From Sternotherus odoratus (taxonomy: Eukaryota; Chordata; Testudines; Kinosternidae): 64,000 nt of DNA. Every line of letters starts with the position of its first letter. Position 1 is the first letter of the stretch. Position numbers and translations under genes: made by a program. Of this stretch, positions 40,601-52,400 are shown piece by piece. The stretch lies in contig JAVMKO010000002.1 in the NCBI GenBank assembly GCA_032164245.1, positions 58,189,840 to 58,253,839 of the forward strand, in the 5' to 3' direction. The notes under the pieces were generated by a model that saw only the letters and a list, made by a program, of their open reading frames with translations, searched no databases and was not told the DNA's origin.

Positions 40601-43251
40601 AATACTTCTAAGGGATGCTGTCAAGAGACTTAGGTCCAACATCCTGAAATTGTGGGACAGGAGAGTGTTTTAATCACACCTGAAATGAATGGAAAGTTTC
40701 CATTAACTTTTAATTTCCCAGGAAACTGACCAGTCTAGCTTAATTGTCCAAGTGAAGTGATATGCAGAAAATAAAAAAAAGCAATATAAATGAGCAAATT
40801 CGATTTTAAAAATACTTTCACTTAATAGTTTGATAATTTAAAAAAAGTTCTGGACAGTATCTCTCTAATTTCAAGATGTCTCTTCCATTGAGTATAATAG
40901 GCTAGAACCCATTGCATTTCATATTTTGCACATTTGCTCTTTTTGTCTCCTAGCTCTTAGAGGCATCTTTAAAAAGATGGGGGAAAACATTGAACAAAAC
41001 TAAATTGTCAGTTTCATGAAATGACAGCTTTGAACTTTTCTGATGAATATATCTGATCTCTCTAGCAAGCTGTAAGTGACCTAGTTTAACTTCTTTTGTC
41101 AGCTTGGTGCTTCTGAAAGGCCTGACACAACAAAATTAATACATAAATGCAGCATAGTCAGTTATAGTCCAAGTGCTACCTCACCAACCTGCCAATTTCC
41201 TCTTTGGCTAGCACTGAGACTACTAGCCAGCATGCCAGTTATATGCGGTGTAAACTGAAACTATTTGTGTGAATAGTGTCTTGTTCTGTGGATATGTCAA
41301 TGTACTGGACAGAGATCTCTAATTTGACATAACCAGTGCCAAATGTATGTTAGTAACAACTGGCAGTCACTACTGACTTAGACCAAATTTTAACCAGTGA
41401 CCTCTTTTCTTTTTAACTGAGTCATCCAGCCCCGCAGGGCAGCTGGCAGCACTGTTTTGCAGTGTCACTTGTTAAATGTTGCTTAAATCATTTTTTTTTC
41501 AAACGGACATGTTAAATGTTGTGTTTTTTATAGAAATGGATGATGGAAACTTTTTGGCCACAGCTGTTGCTTACAGCTTACCTTGTATCAGGCCTTGTCC
41601 CTTGATACTGTGTAGCGACAGCTCATTATTATATTTTTAACGGGATTAACACTGAAAGAGCAGAACATATCTCCTGCATGGTGCCTTGAACAAGCAAGGA
41701 AATTAGCACATGCCTGAATTGCCCCCTCAGTGAGAAGGAGTTTAGTGCTTGTATCTAACCGTGTCCAGATGGGAGAACTGCTGATAGGCTGGAGAAAGAT
41801 TACAATAGCTTCTCTAGAAAAAGCAATGCAAAACTACTTGTATGAATCCCTTTTAAAGGTGATTTTTCGCTCACCACCTGTCTCCTCCCCACATACCCCT
41901 TCTGCTTCATGTCTCACTGCATTCATTCAAATCAGTACATAGGAAACGATCACTGAAGGGAATTCTACAGTAAACTAAAATGTATGTAGTGGAATTACAT
42001 TAAACTACCATGCATTTTGGCTTAATTACTATCAATTAAGCAACTCTGTAAAAAATGGATCTATAAATTGGTACTTAAAGGCAATTTGTTTAACTTCTTC
42101 CTAGATTTAGCTTTGATAACTAATTTTAGGGTGTATTGAATGCCTTATGGTAACAGGTTTGAGGCTTGGCAAAAAGCACTAGTCTGCACATACAAGTGCA
42201 ATATATTAGAGATACCAGAACTGTATGTAGGAAGCTTGTGGAAGAATACTGCTTTGCTTTGAGATCGTCTGAGCCTGAATTACTGGCATATTCCTGGAAG
42301 CTTGTTTTAGTTTGCTTTTGTATGAAATACATGAATATCCTCACCTCTGAAGTAAGCAACCCCCAAACAATCTGGCCTGTAATTTAGGATTTTCAGTGTC
42401 TCTGAACACATCAAATGGCTGCTACTGAAGAGCTGTAGGAACTAAATACTGAAATATTAAGTACCATTATTTGCATCTGCCTTTGCAGTGAAGAGAACAA
42501 CACATGAGAATTCTTGTGCTTTACTTACTATTATAAATGCCCAGACACTTCCCTCTCCTAAATTCTTTAGCTTTTATAAACATTAATAGTATGAACGTAA
42601 AAATGTTTTCAGCAGACTCTGATAGTAAAATAACACTTTTCAATAAGAGAATTTTATAGGCGATATTATTCCAAACCAGTAGCTTCCATAAACTTGAGGT
42701 GCTTATATTTCATTGCCTTGAGCACATTGCTTATATGTCTCAGATAGCCACTCTAAGACAAGTACCATCTCTATTTCATAAGTAGTGGCCAGGTTGTACT
42801 ATTATAAAATGTGAGGTTTCAGTTTAATGTCCAAGTATCAACAGTGCAACTATTTCTACGGTGGCTGCACAATGGTGGGGGAAAGGGTGAGAGCAGGCAT
42901 AACTAACAGTTTAAAAAAATAAATTGGAGAGTTATTTCTTTCCAGAGTGGTACATTTTAACTTCTCCTATAAGTTCACATCCAAATACATTCTGTTATTG
43001 TAAAAATAGTACTTTTTAAACATCTATCTCCACATTCTCCTTTGCAAAGTGTCACTTAAGTTGATCAGAGGCTGCAGTTAGCTTGTGGTGTCAGAGCCCT
43101 CTGCAGGTTAAAACATTGACAGTCCATATTAAAATATGCCTGAGTTATTTTCAGGTAGATATCCTATTAACTCTAAATTCCCTGTTGGTTGATGTAGCCC
43201 AGAGTTCCATTTCTGTTTTTTTTTTTTAAATAAATACATTAATAAAAAATA
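37485..43251. other. Convergent 3' flanks of TCEA1 and RGS20
   Basis: The 5.8 kb between the two stop codons is AT-rich and holds no gene I can support. It must contain both 3' untranslated regions: TCEA1 on + from the left and RGS20 on - from the right. There is a 32-nt poly(T) run near 37583-37614. No clear transposon was recognised apart from a short L2/CORE-like motif near 39650. Confidence 0.6.
37777..37782 (+). promoter_or_regulatory. Candidate poly(A) signal of TCEA1
   Basis: AATAAA 293 bp past the stop codon, followed by a T/G-rich stretch. A second AATAAA at 38499-38504 could serve a longer 3' end. The sequence cannot say which is used. Confidence 0.5.
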
Positions 43252-43440
43252 CTATGCTTTGATGGATTTCTCAGATAAGGACTGAAGCAAATCCTTGTAA
43301 ATAGCAGAGTTCATAAACCGTGGGTAGGAGTCTCTATGCATTAAGGTGTAAATCTGGAGCTGTGCATCATCAAAAGTATGTTGTGATGGTTCCAGCATAT
43401 TTCGGTTGATAACTTCCCTTACTCTGGAGTCCAGGCTGAC
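43252..43440 (-). CDS. RGS20: RGS20 terminal coding exon: end of RGS box
   Basis: A 189-bp exon after TACACAG (43441), read leftward. It encodes VSLDSRVREVINRNM, then DDAQLQIYTLMHRDSYPRF and the C-terminal LLQSLSEKSIKA before the stop at 43252-43254. SRVREVINRN and the LMHRDSYPRF helix are RGS-box hallmarks. Open frame upstream to 43527 is intron. Confidence 0.96.
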   Translation of the reverse strand, partial: VSLDSRVREVINRNMLEPSQHTFDDAQLQIYTLMHRDSYPRFMNSAIYKDLLQSLSEKSIKA

Positions 43441-46400
43441 CTGTGTATTAAAAAAGCATTCATTGACATTGGTAATAGCGCACACACTTTTCCAGCTATA
43501 CCCACTTAATATATATATTTTTTTCAATCTTCATCCTCAGACAAAGTGTAAAGGGTCTCAGATATACCCAGGCAGAAAGAATTATCACTTCCAACTTCAG
43601 ATGCAGTTATCTCCTCGAGTAATGGAATCCACTCTTAAAGACAACCTGACTTTAAACAACACAGTCTGGAATCCTATTTGTGCTAAATTCTGATGGTACA
43701 GCTGGAATTTTTGCTCTTTCTGCTTAACAGTGCAGTGAATTTTTAATTTTGTGTGACTAGCTTTTGTTTACTTGGGAGTAAGTGTTTTCTGAGGCTGAAT
43801 TCATAGCAGCAGAATTAACCAAAAAGAAGCTGCAACCTGTAGAAATTTAAGTAAATCAAATCCCTTTACTAAAGAGCAGGCAGAATTAGACACGAATTGC
43901 AAATAGTTGTATAATGGTTCCATATGAGAGTGATAGTGTGAAAATTTAAATTTCAGTGAGGTGGCAGTTTCAAAGATACTGTGTAAACAGCTACTAGATT
44001 TCAGTAGTGCTTGTGTCTGTACACAGGTGCTTTTTCCATCACTGTGGCTAATAAGCTTTTAACTGATATTTGAGTTTATAGTCCTTTAAAACGAGAAACC
44101 AACTAAACAAACTCAACCTTGTTGTAGTGTAATGTTAAGTGTATGAAATATTTGCCAATATCAGACTGGTAGATAGCTTTGTATATCTGCTAATTTAAAG
44201 ATAAACTTTTATTTATGGTTAACTTGCTGTATAGCAATAGTTCTCAAACCAGATTATATTTGAGCAATTCCTTTATATTTCATAGCAAATTACAGTTAAA
44301 GGTTTTAAACATTTTAAGGTCTCCCATTTCTTTTTTTACTGCTAAGAAAATAGCCTAACTTGTTTGGTTATTTAAGAAATAGTTCTCAAACCAGGACTAT
44401 GTTCTTTGTTCTGTTATGCCTAGGAATTACAGGTATCTAAAATCAGTGCTTTATAGTACCACATCTGCTTTTTCTGTTAGCTGGGAAGATGGATGATAGT
44501 TTCAACCATGTCACCCTGATGCCTTCACTTTCTAAGCCTCCATTATTAGTAGGCTTGGAAGGATTAGATTTTTATCAATAAATGTAGGTAAGCATCAATT
44601 TTACCGTTTAAACAAACCAAAATTTCCATGTGATCAAAATTTACAGATAGGCAAAGTAAGAAAAATGCTGCTTGAGAACTGAGAGTTAGATTTAAGGCCA
44701 TGTACTTTGTATATTTTGATATGTTGACATTGTGTGTTTTAATAGTTATAAAGCTTAGCTTTTTGAACCCCAGGGTCTGCTCTCATTAAATAATTGTCTG
44801 ACCCTGACATAATTTCCTGCAACTGTGAAAATGTAAATGGATAAAAATTGAAAAATGCTTAAAACCCATAATATTGCACATGTGAAAAATAAATAAAAAA
44901 TGTTTAAAATAGATATTATCTCAGTTATAAACAAACAAAAATCAAATTCTGCAAAGCGTAATTGTTAGCAATGAACGTCATAAGACCTGTATCCCTTGGT
45001 TTAACTGTCTTTGCCTTTATTCATGTTACAACCCACTGTGCAATGCAGAATTAAAGAATGAGCTGTGGAGGGACACACACCTCTTTTGGAGAAAGGATAG
45101 AAATATAATCTTCATAGATTAACCTTGCTTTTTCTTCTATGACACTCTTGTTGGATTCCTGCTTTAACTCCTCACAGGCCATCCAGAAGAGCATGTTCTC
45201 TTCACTGAATTCTGTTCGGAGGAACTCCCGGAAAGCATTTCTGCCCGCTGGGGTGATCATTAACTTGTCAAATGACTGAGCCCAGGCATTTACTTCTTCC
45301 AGAGTAGGAGTGGGACTTGAATGAGAGAATGGAAAAGGAGATATTGATGCTGGTTACTCACAATTCAGTCACTAGACAAGGCATTTGCTCTCACTGAAAC
45401 AAAAAAGTGAGCTTTTCATGAGTCTTATGCATGGTATGTTGGACTATTAACTGATACTCAATAACTATCACCCTGCTGTGAAGCCCTGGTAAACTTAAGG
45501 ATTGGAGTCTTGTGGAAGATAAAATGTGATCCAGTGTTCTGATGACTTACACTAGCTTTATTTTAAAGAAATGCCTGAAGTTAATGTACAACAAAAAACC
45601 TTCATGCAACCCCTGAACGTGTTTTTTAGACTTCAAATGCAGTTTGTCTTTTTTGTTGGTCAGTTTTGCCATTATGGTAGAAAAATGCATATAGTGAAGG
45701 CCAAGACATTAATACATTTATAACTGTTAGCTACTCTCCTGTCTTGGTTTGTATAGGCCCCCATCATAGAATCTGAGCACTCAGGAAAAGACAGGAAAAG
45801 TTAATTCAGGGATCGGCAACCTTGGCATGCGGGACCGCAGGGTAAGCACCCTTAGCGGGCCCTGCTGCTTTATTTACCTGCTGTTTTGCCGACCGCGGTG
45901 CCCACTGGCCACGGTTCACTGTCCCGGTCCAATGGGGACTGCAGGATTGGTCCCCATTGGACCGGGGTGGTGAACCGCAGCCAGTAAAAGCCATGGTTGG
46001 CAAAATGGCAGGTAAATAAAGCAGTGGGGCCCACTAAGGGTATGGCTAGACTGAAGATTGTAGCGTGTTTATTTGTAGCGCTTCCCAATGTAGCGCTATT
46101 GGTATCGCGCTAGAGACTGTACAAATTGAAACCTTGTAGCGCAAAATAATGGCTACATTTGTGGTGCTTCTGCCGGCAGTAGTAGTTGCGGGATAGGGCA
46201 GGTATCCCAGCATTCAGCTGGGTGCAACGTGTTTTGCAAAGGAAGAGGGCGAGGGGGAACTGGGAAGTTGTTCACAGGGAGATGAGATCTGGCTGTCAGT
46301 TACTTTTCCTTAGCGAAAACTGACAGGCTGTCTATTTCAGACACACAGCTCCGTCTGCAAGCATTTCCACTGGTTATTTGCTGTGTTAATTGTTAGAGAG

Positions 46401-49400
46401 AAACTGCAAAGCTACTTCCGCCTTTATAAAAACAAAACCTCACGTCATTTGCCTTACATGGCAAGTTCATTGTCTTTAGTGGCTTGCTGATGGCCCTCAA
46501 TGGCTTGCTGATGGCTTTCCATGGCTTGGAGGCATGCAAGAGATCTGATGGGTGTCCACATTCCCACCCTTGCGCTACAACGTTAGCGCAAAAAGGCTTA
46601 TCCCTCTCGAAAAGGAGGTTTAACACTTGCGCTGTAAAAGGGGAGTCATTGCGCTAAATTTCCCTTTGAAGTGTGTTCGGTAGGAAAATTATAGCGCTAA
46701 AGGAGGGTTTTGGCGGTGCAAAGCGCCAGTCTAACCATACCCTAAGGGTGCTTACCCTGCACTCCTGCATGCCAAGGTTGCCGATCCCTGAGTTAATGAG
46801 ATGAATTAAGAGAATGGGAGATTCTGTCTTTACTATATTGTTGCTGTTGTACCACCATACAGTGTAAGCTATCCCAATACAGAATTTTTTAAAGTATGGA
46901 CTTTGGATCAGGCCATGAATTAATGAAAGGTTAGAGTGGGAATGTTAGTAACATTCAGCTTTAGATGGCTGAGAATTTAATTTAAACAGATGGTGCATGG
47001 ATGGCAGCAGGGGAGTAATTTGTGCATTTCAAACCATTTGTCTTTCAGATTTAGCTGTTATAATGCTCAAAGAAAGAAAGGATACCTTTCCTCACAGTTT
47101 GGAATACTCTCTGCTCTGAGTTCATGGGATGTCGTCCTTGCTCTCTCTTCTTCTTGATTCCTAACAGTAAGACTGCAAAGTAGCAAAGAGAGAACTCAAG
47201 TTTATATAAGGAAGAGCTTGAATCTACATCACATCACTGATATTTAATATTTTATACACATTTGGTTTACCTTACCTAAAATGGATAGAAATTACCTGTA
47301 CCCTTTTATTTTATGATTCTCCTTGTGCACTAGTTTTACATCGGTGTAAATTAGCCACTTTAACAAAGCTACTCCAGTTGCCAGGGGAGTTTGGTTATCC
47401 AGTATAGTTTCTCAGCTATAGAGGGAGTTTGGTATGTGCTTCAAAATGTAAGGTGCAATCCAGAAAACACTGAGTAGCTCTAGCACTGTGGAGTAGCTCG
47501 CTGAGTGGGGCTACTCGTGGTAATAAATACTATGCTTAATAGTATTTGTCTTGACATTGTGTGGCTCACATTGTAACTGGATCCGTTTATAGTAGTAAAC
47601 ATTATACTCCGTATTTGGCATGTATTTAAACCTCATATTAATCTTGCAAAGTCTCCCCACCTAGGCTCATTGAAAGCTTGCTCAGCACTCTTCACTGGGA
47701 GCAGGTGTCAAGTCCTGTTCCTAGTCAAATTCCACTGTAGTAGCTCACTTAAACTCCCCAGTACTTTGTTAGAGAACCTGTCTGTTTCTAGACCTAACAC
47801 TTCCAAAGCTTGTGTAGTTTCCTTTCACAGAATGGCTGCTATCTTCTGTTTTATAGGGGAGGGGAATAAACTGATCTTATTCTGTCTGTCTGTAAAGCAC
47901 TTTTGGATTTGTCAGGAGAAGGAGGCACCAAATAAATTATAAGGCACTATCCATAGTGTAACTGGATTTCCAGGTTCTTACCATACCTGACAATCCAGGG
48001 AGCTTGATAGAATTTCTGGAGAAAATAATTTTCTTAGTTTATCTTTAGCTCCATGAAAGAAAGGTATGGTTATCACTTAGGTTCACCTATTTCATTTGCT
48101 CACTTCTTTTTAAACTTATGACTTGTATCTTACCTCCAATTTCACTACCTGAATTAGTTCTAACCTCTTCCTTCCTCAAGCATTTGTCCATAGTCTGTGG
48201 AGACCTCCCTGCAGGTCTGTAGAATTTAAAAACGTTAAGGACCGAGCAATGCAGTTGAAGATTGGGAAGGAGGAGAGATGCTTTGTCTCCTACAAAGTAG
48301 TCCACACAGTAGAAAGTGGAGAACCTTTGCTGGAATCAAGTCAAGTACAGTGGTTACACAATACTGACTGCAGCTCATTTTGTGTAGTGCCTTCAAATCT
48401 CTGAGCTATCTCACTTCCTCTGTAAAGGGAGAAGCAGCCTAATTATAAAAAAATATAATATCACTATCTTCTGGGTCTCAAGATGATTTAAAAAGGGAAT
48501 CGGGGGGAGGGGGGGGGAGAGGGGGACCTGGCAGAGGACCTAATAGTAGCCATTGATCCTGTTTTTTTGTTTGTTTTTTTAATACTCTGTTTTCCATAAA
48601 CACACATGCTTCAGTGTGACCCATTTTAGACTGAAGGAGACAACTGAACAAATGTCTCCATAGCATAGCATTCTACCTCCTTTGTTATACACAATATTTA
48701 CTTCACAATATTTGCTTCACAAAATGGTAGTTACTCTTGCAGATAAGACGACTCCCCAAAAATGTAAAAGTGCAGAGCAGAGAGAACAAACAATTTACAT
48801 AGCTCCATCTACCTCAGGCTCCGAAAGGATAACAAGTATGTGACTTAAGTTATAATTGCAGCACAGACTTTGGGCACCCAAGCTTTAGGACTCATTTCCT
48901 GGTCCCATAACTGTTCATTCTAATTCTAGTATTGAAAGGGCCCTGAATAGTGAAGTCTCTGCTTCTCAGCCACATGACTCATGGGGACTGTTATTTTTGT
49001 TTCTATTCATAATTTTTCAGTGGAAAGCACTTGAGCTATTTTGAGAAAAGACATTCTGTGAATAGGGATTATAAATAGAACATTTAATTGCAGTTTGTTT
49101 CGCATTCCTTGCTACTATAAAACAGTTGTTCTCAGAAAATTATAAGTGATTTTAAAGCAGAGAAAAGCTGCTTTGTTTGTGGCCTGCACCAGTTCCCAGG
49201 CCATTCTTAAATGCCAATAGGAATTTTAAGTGCCATCAAAATTGAGTAATTTCAACACCCCATTGAGTAAATAGCTTGCTTTGTACCATTTTTAACACTT
49301 ATGCTGCTTTTTCTGTGCCCGACAGAGAATATCAGATAAAAGAGCGGAGGAGGAGTAGTTCTCAACAGTTCAAAGGAAATAGTGGAAAGTGAAGTTTATA

Positions 49401-52400
49401 TTAATCCAGTAAGACAGTGTACATGAACTGCTTTTATTTCCTTTTCTTTGGCAATCTATAGCTATGGGTGTATCTTATACGGGTACACCTATGGGTTTAA
49501 ACCATCCTTGAGTCTTTGATCTTACTAGTGTTATGCAGCTGTAGATACACTGGAACTTGGAAGTTCATTTACTCAGTGGAAATTATTCAGTTAGTCGTAG
49601 GCTGACCATATTTCCTTTAGACAAAAATGGGACATTGGGATGGCAAAAACGGGACAGGGTGTGTGTGGGGGGGGGCATGGCCCCACCTGGGCCCCCCAGC
49701 GCCGGGCGGGGGGGAGGCAAAGGGGGGTCGGAGGGGATGGATGGAGGAATAAGCAGAACAGGGATGGGGGATGAAGAGGATGGAGGGAGAGAGAGAAGGG
49801 GGGATGAGGGATGAAGATGATGGAGGGGACGGAGGGAGAGAAGGCACAAAGGTGAGAAGGGAGAGGATGGATGGATGAGAAGAGATGGGGGTAGGGAGCA
49901 GGGGGGATGGAGGAGGCAAGGGACAGCGAGAAGGAGGGATGGAGAGAAGGGAGATGGAAGAGGAGGCAGTGGACGGAGGGAGAGAGAAGGGAGGGATGGA
50001 GAAGGGGGATAGAGAGAAGGAAGAGAGGGATGGAGGGATAGAGAGAAGGGAGGAAGGAAGGGATGGAGGGATGGAGAAGGGGATAGAGAGAAGGGATGGA
50101 GGGAGTGAGAGGAGGCAGTGGACGGAGGGAGAGAGCAGGGAGGAAGGGAGGGATGGGGAGAAGGAGGAATAGAGAGGAGGAGGCGGCAGCGGGCGGCGGG
50201 CTGGAGGAGGCGGCAGATCGGAGTTGTCCGGAGCCGCAGCCGTGGGCCGAGCGCGCCGGCGGGGGGGCTGCCGGCCAGGTTTTATGGAGAGAAGGGATGG
50301 AGGGAGTGAGAGGAGGCAGTGGACGGAGGGAGAGAGCAGGGAGGAAGGGGGGGATGGAGAGAAGGGAGGGATGGAGAGAAGGAGGAATAGAGAGGAGGAG
50401 GCGGCAGCGGGCGGCGGGCTGGAGGAGCCGCAGCCGGGGGCCGAGCGAGCCGGCGGGGGGGGGGGGGGGGGACGGGACGTTTTATGACTCCATGTTTTAT
50501 GAGTCCTGTTTTATGAGTCCACGTTTTATGAGTCCTGCCCCAAAAACGGGACAAAATTGATATTTTGGACAAAAAGACGGGACGGTTAAAAAACATTAAA
50601 AAAACGGGACTGTCCTGTTCAAAACGTATGGTCAGTCTAGTTAGTCGTGTTTTCTTAGGACCAGATCCAAATGTCTCTCAATCAGTCCTTTCTTGTGAAA
50701 TTGTCTACACTGGCAAGTTACTGCATAGTAAAGCAGCTTTCTGTGGTGTAACTCCCAAGCTATACACAGTTTCAAGCCATTTTGTGTGCTGGAACACCTC
50801 AGTCGCAGCATTGCAAAAAAAAAAAAAAAAAAAAACACACAAAAAACACACCTCAACAAGAGTCCTAAGCCGTACAGCTCAGAGGCTCCAGTGCTGTATT
50901 TGCAGTATAAACACATGGTCTCCAGAAGTGTCCCATAATCTCTCAAGTGTCTGCTCTACCATTATTGTGGAAAGCTTGTGCTGGTGAACAAGGAGAGAGA
51001 GAGAGAGAGAGTGTGTGTGTGGTGTGTGTGTGCGCGCAGAGAGCTGGGGGGGGGGGGGAGGGAGTGGGGCTGATGTCAGGATTTCCCCCTCATGTCTCAG
51101 CACCACTTGCTTCCTGCCCCCTCTGAAGTTACAAGACAACATGCTGACTCACCCCTTCCCCCAAAACTCACACACTGTCCCCCACTCCATACACTCTCTC
51201 ACTCCGTCACACACTCTGCCCTTCCCCCTTCCCCCCCTTAAGTTGAAAAGCAGCTGGCAATGTAGTAGGATGCTGTGGAACAACAGGATTGGGAAATCTG
51301 CATCATGTGATGCTGTGCCTTCCCCATGAGGCATTGCAAACCCTTCCCAAAGCACTCTGCGGCCGGTTGCACAGTGGGATAGCTATCACAATGCATGGTT
51401 CTCTTTGTCTTTACAAGAGCTGCTAATGTGGATGCACTCCACCGTCACAAGGAGCACAGTGTGGACACGCAACAGCGGTTTAATTCCAGCACTTTAATGA
51501 AAGTGGTGTAACTTGTACAGAAACTTGCCACTGTAGATATACCCAAAATGTGTTAAAACTTCCTTTTGCTGTCATTATTATACTATGCTATACAGGACCT
51601 TGCATAATGGAACCCCAACCAGGTTGGCCTTCAGGTACTACCATTATGTAAACGTTTGAAAGATAAGTATAAAAAGTGTTAAAATATTTCTATGTCCTAT
51701 GAGAACTTGATATAATTGTTGGACTTCTTTTTGCTGATTGCAGGGGGATTGATTTGACAGCCAATATATTTGTGTTCTGAAATCAGGTGCTGTGCAAGTA
51801 CAAATTTTTTTATAGGATATTTTCTCAGTCGGACACATAAAATGTTAACAGCACAATTCCCATATATAATACTTGGAGTTGTTCAGTTAATGCTTTATAC
51901 ATACACCGAAGTCCTTGTGTAGGTTAAAGTAAATTGGTGCAACAGAGAATTACGTCTCCCAGTAGATGCAGCTATGTATTCTACTTAGGTGTGTGTGTGC
52001 TCAGAACACCGGAGCCAGAGCATTTTGCTTAGTAGTACCTGTAGCGGAGCAATGCTTGCGCGTCATGGCTATAGCCCCTTCTCTGTCTATATGAAGTGGC
52101 ACTGCCCTGACCCCCCTCAGTTCCTCCTTACTGCCCCATGGCTGGAGTCAGAGTTCTTATGGTTTTCACCTCATAACACCTCTATTTTTAGTGATGTTTC
52201 TAGTTGCATATAGTTAATAAGTACTCTTAAGGTAGTGTGTGTTAGCTGTAGTTTAAAGATGTCTCTGATGATGCCCTCAATCACCAATAATGATCCCTCC
52301 ACATAGTGCTTGCTGTGCCCTGGTGAAGCCCACATCAAGGAGTGGTGTTTGATTTGCAGATTGTTCACCAAATGGACTTGGGTGGTGAGGGATCTTCATC

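Noticed and set aside
45051..45080. Extension of the RGS-box frame past SPKEV
   Set aside because: The added residues follow a GT donor. The conserved protein continues in the exon at 43440.
49557..50596. Gly/Glu/Arg-rich frames and their Pro/Ser antisense partners
   Set aside because: Translations of GGA/GAGA repeat inside an hAT element.
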